Origin: Marisa cornuarietis
Taxonomy: Eukaryota; Mollusca; Gastropoda; Architaenioglossa; Ampullariidae
Direction: 5' to 3'
Assembly: GCA_004794655.1 (NCBI GenBank)
Contig: SMMW01000145.1
Location: 688,501 to 752,500, forward strand
Length of the DNA: 64,000 nt
The position numbers and the translations under genes are program-made. The notes under the pieces are model-generated. The model searched no databases. It was not told the origin of the DNA and was given only the letters and a program-made list of their open reading frames with translations. This document shows positions 11,997-25,782 of this stretch, piece by piece (positions within the stretch are counted from its first letter, which is position 1; each line of letters opens with the position of its first letter).

Positions 11997-14900
11997 AGAA
12001 GCAGCAGTAGATCTCTAAGGGGTGGGATGGGGGGATGTCAAGTGGGAGTTGAAAAGTGCAGAAATTGTACACAGTTCCTTCTCACAGGTTAGCATCAAGC
12101 ACAGATTCAGCTGTTCCTATTTCTTGTGTAGTCTAAGCCTGGCACTGGAAAATATCACTGCTCCTTACCTGACATTTTGCATTCTGGATCAGAAGCATTC
12201 ATAGGGTATTTTTGACATTTTTGACTGTGTTAGCACATGCATTCTGTATAATTGTGTGGAAATGGGTTTTGGTTTCAATCATTTTGTGCGTCGATTCTAC
12301 TCTAACAACGAAAAAGCGGTATTACGATCTGGGCAACACAGTACCTACAATGAGACACCTTTTAGATTAGTTTGTTTTTACTTTTGAACAAAACAGTAGA
12401 CTGCAGGTACCTCCTTACTTTAAGTAAGGAAAAAAATCCCTCTATTTGTAGCCAAAAAAGTATCTACACTTCTACAGGCAGTTGCAAAATTTAAAAAGCT
12501 GTTTGATGTTATTCCCTGATTGGTCTTTGTGCTTCAGTTGAAAGCTGCTTTCTCATTCCATATTTTAGCCATTCATCCTAGTGAATGTATAATTTTACAT
12601 GCCATATTGAATTTCTGATCTCAATCTACCTGCAGCTCACAAAATAACAGCCAGAAAAACATTTGGTTTATTAAAGGTTCTGTTCATATTGTGTGTCTGG
12701 AAGGTCCATTTTATTTTTAGTTGCCAGAGGTGAATGTTTTGGTTGTCATGGCATTCATGTCATTTGCCACTTTCAAGACAAAGCAATGCATCTGTTTGTT
12801 TATTTACTGCCTGATTTTGCCAATGTTTCAAAGTATTCCAGTTCAGGTGTGTTCATTTTGCTCTCTGTTGGTTTGCTAGCTTACTGGATTGTTTCACTTT
12901 TCATTTTGGAGGGAGTGAATCTCATAAATCTTGTAGTTCTTGAGACTGATCATTGTCTCTGTATCTGCTTCCATGGGAACAAGTTTGCCAGAATGTTTAT
13001 CTTGCCTTTTGTATCTTTGTAAGGTAAGAAAGACTAGGTGTAAAGTTTCCATTAAACTTTTAGATTTTATTGGCATTTTGAGAAGCTGTTTACTGGGTCA
13101 ATTGTAGAAGGTAATGCAACTCAGTTTGTTTCACATTTCACATCTTATATTTACAAGCACTGTTCATTCATGCTCAAATGTTTGGTCAATTTCAACATTC
13201 AAGAAATATTTGTTGTAGTGTTCTTGGTGTGTACTATTTTTCATGCTCACTTTTGTAAGAGATAAGATGAGAAGTATGTTTGATCATTTGATCCATAACA
13301 ATATCATCAGAACTTAAAAACCAGTGCTTACTTGTACTGCCCTGACATAATCTTGTGATGATGAAAATAATGATAAAATAATGCCATGTGTTTTGCTATT
13401 TATATAAGTTGCCACATTTTTTTAAGTATGAGGAGTCTTAAGTATTCCATTCATAATCTTCCTAGTCAACTGTTGTGCCAGATACCCTTAATATACATGT
13501 ACTTTAAAAGAAGATAGGCATAAGGGTCTGATAGGTTGGTCTGATCAAAACTAATGTTGTAGAGGTCATTAAGTTGTATTATGTTAATAATTCTTTTAAG
13601 ATGACGGTCTCTCAACATTTTCAGCCTATGTCTACATGGGTATGTTCATGGCAATAAAACCAGCTGTTGAATAAAGAACACGAGCAAGCTGGTAGATTTT
13701 GCTGAAGGCAAAGAACACAGCTCTCAAACAAGTACCTTATTTTGTTTCCTTTCTTGGTCAGAAAAGAGCCTTCATTCTAAATTTCATTTTGAAGGAAGTC
13801 AGAAAATAATCTTTTACTCAAAGCATGTTGCTTATAGAAAAGTACATTTATAAATATTTATTTTGTTTTATTAAAAAATTAAATAAAGTCGGACATAAAA
13901 AGTTGTATGAGTAATTAGGTTAACCACCTGCCCCCTCAATATTAATATATTATAGTTCTTACCTCTTGGAAAATTGCGAACCTTTATTAAGTAGACATAA
14001 TATTTGTGCCTTAACATAGGAATTGCCACTGAAGTAGCCATTTTATGCTCAGTTCTTAGCGGAATAAATGGATTTGGCCATTAGGCCCAGTGTGTGTGTT
14101 TTGTCCAGAAGTTTCCAGTTCAGAGACATCTGGCAGTTTTCAGAGGCTTATTCCTGTCTTTGAAAATCATCCCTCTGAAGATACTGATAAAAGAACTCTG
14201 ACCAATTGTTTTATGTCATAGACATCAAACCTGCACCATGTAGTATCAAAATTGATGTTTGCAAGTGGGTGGTGGTAGTGATGGTCACTATACACCAATA
14301 AAACCTCAACAAGATTGGGTGTAACTATCAGATATTGATTTTGCAAAACACTTTAGGCACAAATTCTTATAATCAAGCTGATTGTGTCATGAACAATTAG
14401 TTTGAGGGTTCTTTCATTTATGTTACTCAACAAAACTTTATTACGCTATATTATTTTTGAAGAAATGCACACTACAGCCAAATGCACATTTGCCAAAAAA
14501 AGGGCACAGACTTATAATGTTTTCCCTACACTCCAGTAAATTAGAAATTTTCTTATATGAGTTTTGGATAAATTTTGAAATGGTGAACTTGTACAAATAC
14601 CATACTGTGGATATCAAAATACACATGGTACTTTCTGGATTTCATAAATGTAACTCTTAGATGCTGAAAGATGCTCATGAAGAGGATTTTAAAGAAACCT
14701 GAATGGACATAATTATGATGTTGAAAATACGTTTGAAAACATCCGCTTCTTGTGGGCTTATTTGTTTACCGATATAGTTATTTATTGATAGTTTTTAGTC
14801 CCCCACTAATCCTGACCATGAGTTTTATTCTTATGGACACCATAGGAATGATCATAGCATTCTCCCACTGATCTTCTGTCTCCATTCTTGAGTGTGTACA

Positions 14901-16516
14901 GAAGGTACATCTGAAAGTGTTGTGGCTCTCAGTGGTTGTGAGCGTATGAGCTATATTGGCTGAAGTTTTGCTGTTCAGATGGGCAACATCTTTGGCAATT
15001 GACTTGTCTTTTGACATGGGTCTCCTGTCTGGGGAGATATTAATTGTTCAGACCCTTAAAATCCACATGATTACACCCTCTTAAATATTTGCTGTTTAAA
15101 AAAAATGATTAAAGCAGTCTTTAAATTTAGGTCACTTTCAATTGTGGATTATTAATTACCTAGCATTACAACCCAAGACCCAGATATACTTTTCACTAGT
15201 ATGCCACTTACATATAAAATACTTTTGTGCATGCTTGTATTTGAGGGGTGGGGGAAATCCAGCCAGAGTAGAGAGCTGTTTGCAAGAAAGATCCAGTGAA
15301 CACTTGTGTCCTGCTGCCTACCTATGTTCATCAATATCTCCATTACATTTAGTCTGCTTCAGGTGGCTGATAATTTATTGATGAAAGCATCCGAGAGGTA
15401 AAGTAGAGCATTTGGTATGCAGCTTACTCCATTAAGGTTTAATTTTGTTTGAAATTGCTTGCATGTTTGTACTCAGAAAACACCCATATAAACAAAATTC
15501 CGGTTGAGCCATGTTTTCAAGATGTGAACTGAGCCATCTTTTCAAGAAGAGTCAAAACTAAAACTAAATACTGTGTACAGAGACAACATAGTGAATCATT
15601 TTGAAACCAGCTAGCAAACAAAAATCTTCACTTTTTTCCTTCAGACCTCCTTATGTGTCTTGAAACAATCTTGTGTTTCTCATCTTAATCAGCTTAATAT
15701 GCTTGTATGTGGGTTGGACGGCAAGATCTGATTGTTTTTCGTTTGTTTGTTGTTGTTTTTTTTTTGTTTGTTAAAGGACTGATCATAAAATCCATAAATT
15801 GACTGAGAGCTGATAGCCATGACATTTTGCTGTTTCCTTTCACTAGCACTGCAGTTTGATCAGGTTGTGGTGTGTTCCTAAAGACTGTTTCTCAGATTTT
15901 TACTGTTTAAGTTACTATTTCTTCCATTATGGAAATACAGGCAGTTTGACTTTTTCCACCTGCTTTGTAGATAAAATGGGTAATTGATTCACCGAGTGCA
16001 GTGTGTGGTTGTGGCTTTTCACAGCCGCCAATTGATATGCAGCTGAAATACTAAAGAAATGAATGTGCTAGGCCAAAAAGTGTCATAATACATATGTATA
16101 TGTGAATTCATGAGGGAACTGGTGATATTACACATTAAAAATGCTAAATGTGTGGTCATTGTACTGTATTTCAAGACAGTGATAAGATGTAAACATCTCG
16201 CTTATTGGTAAAGTTTATCAAGTGGAAACCACAATAATAGCTTGCATTTATGCTTATTAGCTGGCAGAAATTGGCTGTTGTTTTGGATTTTCTGCCCAAA
16301 ACTGCAGGCTATGGAATTTAATCACGGACTCTCTGGGTCACTGTTTTATGAAAATTCATACATTAATCAACTTTATGCCTTTCCTCTACCCATCATGTTT
16401 TCATTGCAGCTTCTAGAGTGTTTATATAATGCATTGAACTGTGCTTTATAGGCTTCGGTGCAAATTTACCAGAAACTTTTGTTTAAGATTGCTGTACAGT
16501 TATAATGTGGGGTGGG

Positions 16517-16552
16517 TGCATGCACATCAACAAATGTGTTGATGTGCATGCA
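16517..16552. repeat. Perfect 16-bp inverted repeat with 4-base loop
   Basis: The left arm TGCATGCACATCAACA at 16517-16532 is the exact reverse complement of 16537-16552, around the loop AATG. It can form a hairpin or cruciform. The arms stop after 16 bp, shorter than a usual animal pre-miRNA stem, and there is no gene next to it. Confidence 0.85.
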
Positions 16553-18127
16553 TGCACATGTGATGAAATTTGGAGTGTATATAAGCTGTGGGTGATAATG
16601 CATCAGAAGTGTTAAGTGTAGTCTGAATATTGAAGTCCAATATCATCACACCCAGTTGCTGTTAGTCCTTCCTATTTCATTTTTATTGTTTTTTTTTTTT
16701 TACTTCAATCCAAAAGAATTCTCTGTTCAGTCAGAAACTTGCTGTGAAATTTAGTCTCACTCCAGTTTTCATCTTGTACAGACTTATGTTCTTGCACATC
16801 TAGATTTTGATACAGTTGAGTTAAATGTACATAGAATGATGCACAGCAAATGTGTATTTTCGGTCTTGTTCTTGTTTGTCGTACTCTCTCTTTCTCCCTC
16901 AGTATGGACTCCGTGGCCCTGGTGCTAATCTGTCTCATCATTCAGTCATGTCCCCAGCCCATGAGATGGAACTGTTTTAATATTGTGAATGTATTTTAGT
17001 CCAGAGATAAAGAGTGAATGCAGTATCTTAAGTCTCTGTTGTCTTTTCGCTCGGATGTTATGCATGTTGGCTGATTGTCTTGAACATAGATATTAAAGAC
17101 ACGCTCCACAAAGCACCTGGCCACACTGGAGTTCCATTTTGGCTCAACATGCCATCACAGGACACAATGAAAAGCTGAAAATTCAGCATCTGGAAGTTCA
17201 TTTATTGAACTTATCTCTCTCTTCTCCATTTGCATGGGATGTACCCTTAAAGCTGGGCCAAGAAATCAAAGTCTACGGTAGATTAGTGGCCAAAGGAACA
17301 GTGAACAGTATACTGTGTCTAGAGCTTAGCATGTCAAAAGGTCTGTTGTGAAATGCAGAGTGTAACCCACTCCTGCCTTTGCCTTATACCTTGCCTGATA
17401 AAAATCAGGTTTCTGGGTGAATAGGAGTTTTCCAGCCACAGGCGTGGGCAAACCACCATGCTTTAGACCCGCTGCCCTCTCCTTCCCCAAGAAATGACAG
17501 GCCTGAATGCCAGCATGCTGGTGCACATCTTTCAAGCACATGTAAATATCGTGATCAAGATCCCAGATATAAAGTGTCACTTTCCTACTCTGTATTTTTG
17601 CTTGTATTTGACATTTTGTCCTTGCAACATGGATTACAAGGCAAAAAGTACATGCTGACAGCATGGTATGTTGTTACATATTCAGTCAAAAGGCCTTTTT
17701 TTTTCTTCATACTTCAAATTCATTTTCAGGAGACTGGCCTAGTATCTGCATAGAAATCTATAAATCCAGGACAGCATCCTGCCTTATTAAGTCCTGCCAT
17801 GGCTTATCTTAAAACTTTGTGCAGGTAGCATTAAATTACCTTTACCTATTTCCTTCATACTAAAGGATGCAAAATTTGGGTGATGACTCTCCCAAAAAAC
17901 TTTCATTTAATTGTAGATCAGTTGCTAAACACAGCTGCCGGGTAAAAATTTTTAAAAAAGCATAAAATAATCCCTGCTTTTGCCAAAATATTGCAGAGCA
18001 CCAGTTTTATAAAACTGAGAATGTACTGATGACAACAGTTGAGTACATTTACACTCCTAAGGGCCAGACTCCTAGTGCCGGAGCGGGCACACATTCGTAA
18101 CCCCGATCAAATCATTCTGCAATACTT

Positions 18128-18180
18128 TCAGATAGCACAATGGTTATGAATGAATGATGGGTTCCATCCCCATCACACAC
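18128..18180 (+). repeat. Possible tRNA-derived SINE head (degraded)
   Basis: TAGCACAATGGTTA near 18133 resembles a Pol III A box, and GGGTTCCATCCCC near 18160 resembles a B box (consensus GGTTCGANNCC) at suitable spacing. No intact tRNA cloverleaf is present, so a worn SINE head is more likely than a tRNA gene. Confidence 0.35.
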
Positions 18181-18807
18181 AGCTTTCTCCCTTCAATAAT
18201 CTGCACCATTAACATTTAACGATACAAGTCGAGGAGTTTTAGCAAATTTTAAAATAATTGAAATGCTTATTGTGTCGGACAGGCTACAAAGTGATTGCAC
18301 TTTAGGAGACCTTTTTGCAGGATGCTGCTGCTTTTTCCTACAAAAGTTTTCAAGTTCTTTGAAAATATTTTGGTAGTGACTATGTGAGAGAAATACTACT
18401 TTATTCAAGACTATCTTGTACACCTCCTTTTTACCACCCCTACTACAAGCAGTGTCAGCCAAAATATCTCTAGGACAAACTATTATGGTCTGTTTCACAT
18501 ACCTTACTCCCTCAGCACTTGGAGGATCCTTGTGAATGTCCCTTCCCTATTCTTTTGGGGAATTTTTAAAAGATGATCCTTTTGAATAACATCCAAACAC
18601 AGCTTGCATGCTGGTTACAACTACCGCTCTTCTGTGTCTGAAAGCTTCAAGCTCAACCTCCAAATACCAAGTTCCATTCTCTATTCTCCCCTAAAAATTT
18701 GGACAGATACATGATTTGTGTCTAAGAACTTCAATCTTTGCATCCATCTCCAGGACATGAGGAAGAACTTCCATAACATTGAATAGCTAAAAGTGCCTAC
18801 AGTAACT

Positions 18808-18819
18808 CCCCCCCCCCCC
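18808..18819. repeat. Poly(C) run
   Basis: A homopolymer of about 12 C in AT-rich intergenic DNA. It is likely length-variable and prone to sequencing error. Confidence 0.7.
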
Positions 18820-19427
18820 AATCCTGCACACTACCTACCCCTGTCGTTCATTTTTATTTCACCACCTTAAAAGCAGAAACCTCACAAGCAGGTTACAGTA
18901 TCTTTAGCACTTTAAAGAGGTAGTCTCAGACTACTTATTCAAGCTTTCACCAAATATATGTGGATGGCTCTAAATTGCTGAAGAAAGAGTTCCTGTAAAC
19001 CCTTCTTCACCATCTTTAGAGACTTGCTCGGAGGATACAGCTGTATCCTTTCTGCAACTGAAAGCTATTTTGCTTACTTCATAACACATTCACAGCTCCT
19101 AAGAAACAAAATTCCTTGTCACCCCCACCCCTAATTTACAAAAGCTAGATGATCTGTTATAAATTTAGCTTATTGAAATCATTGTTGCATGGTTGTGTGC
19201 AGCTAGCTCAGCCTTTGGCAGCCTGTTCTGAATCACACAATCTTTGTTTCCAACTGGAATCTTTCCTTAAAAAAATATATTTTGCAGCATTAGCAAAATC
19301 AGTGGGACCCAATAGCACATTAAATTTCCTTTTACCTTTCGAAAACTGCATTCCCCATGGCACTTTAAGCTGACAGGAAGAAGTCCTAAATGCCTCTTGC
19401 TGATGTCATCCACTGTTTTCCCAAATG

Positions 19428-19550
19428 CAAAGTAGGACACTTCATGGTGTCAGGAGGTAGTGACAATTAGACACCCACTACTATGCTTACAAAGTAGGAC
19501 GCTTCATGGTGTCAGGAGGTATAGTCACTGTTAAACACTCACTATTCCCT
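19428..19550. repeat. Direct duplication, 62-bp period
   Basis: CAAAGTAGGAC(A/G)CTTCATGGTG followed by TCAGGAGGTA occurs at 19428 and again at 19490. The second copies diverge toward their 3' ends. This is a local tandem duplication in intergenic DNA. Confidence 0.75.
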
Positions 19551-22500
19551 TGCTGCTTTGTCTAAGGCTTAACGTTGTTGAAAAAAAAAAATTTTAATGC
19601 TCAATCAAGTTTTTAGTGTAGTATCCCCATTTAACCTTCTGCCCTATTTACAAGATATCCATATGTTCCACCTTTTTTTTTAAAAAAAAGGGCTCTCCAA
19701 CAAATTTAAGCTTCACTATACCATTATTGTGCATTAAGCAAAATTCTTTCTCTTGTTCATATCTCTTGATTTACATCACCTTAAATGACAGAAGACAAAA
19801 AATAAAATGTTAAAAGCATGATAGCACCCTCAAGATAGATCATAAACAACTAAAATACCAATGTCAACAGTAAAGAAAGATGATAGATTGTTAGAAAAAG
19901 GCATGTTTTGATTTAAACATTCACATGGCTGGTTAAAACATGGAAAGTAACTCAGCTGAAGATGCTTGATGAAGCCCAGGATAGTACATGTACTATGCCT
20001 AAAAGGCAAAAGACTTGGCATGAGCTATGAATCAAATACTGATCTGGAGCTATCCAGTTACCACGTAGAATGCAAATGAAAACAGTTTAGGTGATAAACT
20101 CAGAAAGCACATCAGATCCCTACATGCACAAAACTCCCCAGTTAAGTGTGCTAATTGTTTCTCTCCTTTCTCAACCCTATTTACCTGTGTACCCAGGACT
20201 ATACAATTGGTCTCCTGATACTTTAGAAACTTTCTGTACACATAAAATCCTAAATCTTTCAACCAGTGAGATAGGGACATCAGGCAAGAACACACTTTTA
20301 CTTTCCTGCATATATTAACAAGTTTCATTTGTAAAAGAACTGTTGCACAACAAAAAAGTAGATTAGTCAACTTTTTAATCAAATACTTAATCTTTTTATA
20401 GTCTCTCATGAACCCATCAGCTTCCTTATAATTTTTTATGCATAAATGTTGGAAGAGTCGTTTTCATTATATCATTTGTCATCTAGGCTTTATTATCACA
20501 GCACGTTGTGGTAAGATTACATGGTACATTTACCATGCGATGCTTTATTCCTCTTTTGGACTTTTTTTTTTACAATAGTTCCTAAAAATGCATCCAAAAG
20601 TGTCAAGGTAAGTGGAATTATCCTCTCAAATTCACAGAAAACCAGTTTATTTACACTTAATATTATCTGCATTTCACCTTTACTTATTGCTATGCAATTG
20701 TTTTGACTCCTGTTCTTTTTAACCACCTCCACATGATCGTAATCAGTCAATAAGAGGGTTAATGTGCAGAGGTAGAAATATTTTTTGGAGTAATTAAGGG
20801 TGGAGGTAATAATGATTATGCACACCCTATGAGATGTTTCTGCATGCTGGTCGACATTTCTTCTATGCTGATGAACTTTGTAATTATTGCTAAATAATCT
20901 GATTCCAACACTGAATACATATTTTCCCATATCAAAAGTATTTTTTTTAATGGACTGTTCCTTTCTGTTGTTTTTATCAAGTGGTATGTGCATAACATCT
21001 TTCTCTAGAGTATATTATGTATCCCATGCTTCTGTTTTATGCAAGCTTCCATCCCTAGGAAAGGCATGACTCTGAATCCAACAGTATGTCTGCTGGTTTT
21101 GTGTTTACATGCAATTGTTTTCAGTTAATTATATTCACAATGCTTTTTAGTTGACTTCAAGCTCTGCATGCATATCAGTTTGCTGTACACAATGGCTGCT
21201 TAAGAAGTGGGAACTGACCAAAAGCATGTATTAGCATCCATCACTGACGGCGATTAGTTTATTCTAGGCATGATTCACAATCATGTAGTTAATGCTCATA
21301 GACGATAAATGCTTATGCTCACATTGGCACCTTCATGGTCAGGCTAATAAATTAAAAAAAATGCATCATTTTGTGGTAAGTGTTCTTTGAAATTAATTCA
21401 TACAGATAAGACGTCTGCGGTCAACAATTTATCCAGAACTTACACGACACTGCTAAACCGACTGCCAGCACAGATTATTAGAACTCGCTGCACTTGAAAA
21501 AAAATTAAAAAGTTATATATACCTTCTTATGTTGAATTGAGTGCATGCAGATAAAACTTGATATTTAATGCTTTAAAGTGTGTTAATTTTGTGTGCAGAT
21601 CACTTCCCACATGTGAGATGATGCACATCAATGAGGACTGTTTTGACACTCGCCTGTGACAAACGCTCTTTTCCCCTTTTTAAACCTGCCTACAGGGTAG
21701 CTAGCAAACACTCAGGATAAACAATGGACTTCTAAAAGCAGACAAATTGTGTTCATGGATATTTAGTGGCAGCATCTTGGTGAGCTAAACTTTTCTTTAC
21801 ATCTGGGCCCACCAATTTGATAAACATTCACAAAAGCCTAACAATGCGAACTACTGTTTATTTGCGCGATGTTCCCACGTTAACAATTTATGCTTTTTCT
21901 AATTTTGCACCCATATAATTTTTTATTGTAGCACAGTTCTTTAAACTTATGGAATCTTTTTTGAGTCTTTGACTCCACAAATCATGATATACATGAGATA
22001 TATCTGCAATATGTGATAAAATCGCAGGAGACAATAACATGAAATTATTAAAGAAAGCCATCATTCAATATTTTAAAATATGACTGAAACAAAAGTTACT
22101 GCAAATCCTTGAAATGGCTAGTTTCTTCCTACCTGTTACATCAAAGTTAACTGATCTCAGTGTGTTAATCCTTATTTTAAATTTTTGAACACAATCATGA
22201 TTCTCATACTTCTTTAGATTTATGGCTGAAATCACGCTTAGAAAAGCTGAGTTCGCATGTCTTGGTGTTGATTGAGAGAATGAGAACCACAGATGGCCTC
22301 GTGGCAAGTTCAACAGGCCAGCAAGACAAAAATGCCTCAGGATGAAATGCAGGTTCAAGAACTGTTTATTGAAAACATGTTGAGCAGAGTAGTTTTAGTA
22401 TATTTATAATGTGAAAATCATTGATGACTATTTTGTTAAAAAAACCTTCTGTTATTCCCTTGTGTGTATAAACGTGCAATAGAGATGCATGATCAATGCA

Positions 22501-22689
22501 GCAGATGTGCAAGCACCATGTTTGTAGCCATTTTCTGTTGCAATAAAGATGAAAACTTGTGATTTTCATTTTAGCTTTTTTATAAAGTAAAGAATTTAAT
22601 GGCCGGTCGATTTTATCCAGCAATTCCTAATGTTCTACAAACCACATTGTTAAGTCACAATTCAACCACCAAATATTTTATCCACAACT

Positions 22690-22695
22690 TTTAAT
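22690..22695 (-). terminator. Candidate RPS14 poly(A) signal ATTAAA
   Basis: On the minus strand ATTAAA lies about 92 bases past the RPS14 stop codon, a plausible distance for the short 3' UTR typical of ribosomal protein mRNAs. Cleavage would fall near 22670. Confidence 0.5.
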
Positions 22696-22786
22696 CGAAG
22701 TAGTTATGTGCACATGCCACTCACAAACAAAATCAGGGGCCCTGAATGTTTTTCGTTTTTTTACTCCCCAAGACTCATGCACATGT

Positions 22787-24923
<2,137 letters not shown>

Positions 24924-25407
24924 ACTGTTGACAAATGAATAGCTAAGGAGTTACGACTAAGAACATTCACATGAAAATCGAATATGACCACAATTAGGCA
25001 AAAGCCACGTAGTCAAATGCTAGTAATTCTGACTGCAGCCGTCAATGCCCATAACAATTTTCCTGCATTTTGACCAAATATATTCCGTTATCGTTTACAG
25101 CTTACAATTACAACCTGTACAATAAAAACTCACAATCGCATCTATCTGGAAAGCTATTTTTGATAATTCAAAAAGTTAGCGAAACCTACAGTATTTATTA
25201 CACTGTTATTTCCAGACGATGCTTGTATAACTAGCGTCTCAGTGTTAAACAGCTTACAAACCTATCTTATCAATAAATGTAGCTTAATTAGTAGATCTTC
25301 GCTTTAAAATATCAACTGCTTAATCAATGGTCTAATTATTTTGAAAACTGACACTAAGATGGATACAATATATGTGGATAGACACAAGTCATATTTGTAA
25401 AACATAC

Positions 25408-25434
25408 CTTGCACAAGTATGAAAGCGGAAAAGG
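25408..25434 (-). other. RPS14: RPS14 non-coding first exon with 5' TOP start
   Basis: On the minus strand a pyrimidine tract CCTTTTCC at 25434-25427 fits the 5' TOP of ribosomal protein mRNAs (C start followed by pyrimidines). A good donor CAAG|GTATG sits at 25408/25407. The intron then runs to the acceptor before the ATG exon. The exact start site is inferred, not measured. Confidence 0.6.
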
Positions 25435-25480
25435 AATTTTTCTCGCGAAATCTCGCTACTCCGCAACTTCCGGAAACGAA
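25435..25480. promoter_or_regulatory. Shared bidirectional promoter of RPS14 (-) and ZSWIM8 (+)
   Basis: Between the RPS14 TOP start and the ZSWIM8 5' UTR lies a short CpG-bearing block in otherwise AT-rich DNA. It contains TCTCGCGA at 25441-25448, the core of the CGCG element used at housekeeping promoters (bound by BANP in mammals), and ACTTCCGG/CCGGAA at 25466-25475, an ETS/GABP-type site. No TATA box is seen. The two genes diverge from here and the ZSWIM8 ATG is about 350 bp away. Factor identity is inference from motifs. Confidence 0.6.
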
Positions 25481-25492
25481 GTTTGCCGAGCG

Positions 25493-25549
25493 ATGACGGA
25501 CACTGCCGATTATGTTTGTTATTGTTGTACAGTAAAAGTGAACAATTGA
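25493..25549 (+). other. Possible upstream ORF in the ZSWIM8 5' leader
   Basis: ATG at 25493 opens an 18-codon frame ending in TGA at 25547-25549, upstream of the ZSWIM8 start at 25783. If transcription begins in the shared promoter, this uORF would lie in the leader and could damp translation. Whether it is in the mRNA depends on the unmapped start site. Confidence 0.35.
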
Positions 25550-25782
25550 AACGTCAAACCCTTATTTTCTATGCACCTTGTTGCTTATATTCGGCTTGGA
25601 TAAAAAGTAATTTTTATCAGTTTAAACAAGCTTTATTTAAAAAACATAGAACTAAAGATGGAAAACTGAGTGCCTTCTGATAATAATTGTCAGGAAAGCT
25701 CCGTCTGCTGCAGGTTCGACTCCAAGTCGAAGCGAAGTGGCGAGTCCAACCCTGTCGCATCTCGCTCGTCCCTCCAAACATC

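Larger units (their letters stand above)
3101..22600. other. Gene-empty intergenic region between EFA6 and RPS14
   Basis: About 19.5 kb with no recognisable protein-coding exon on either strand. All open frames are short (the longest about 158 codons, on the minus strand at 20517-20993) and of biased composition, with no domain I recognise. I also see no tRNA, rRNA or snoRNA gene. The region is AT-rich and holds the tandem repeats, hairpin, purine tract and SINE-like head listed separately. It could hold regulatory DNA, an extended EFA6 3' UTR or lncRNA exons; the sequence alone does not decide. Confidence 0.6.

Noticed and set aside
11839..12072. 77-codon minus-strand frame with repeated CCSKAIT-type units
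   Set aside because: The repetition follows the 44-48-bp DNA tandem repeat; no evidence for a repeat protein gene.
20517..20993. 158-codon minus-strand open frame, the longest in the intergenic region
   Set aside because: No recognisable domain, odd composition (Lys/Ser/His-rich), no supported splice or promoter context; likely chance in AT-rich DNA.
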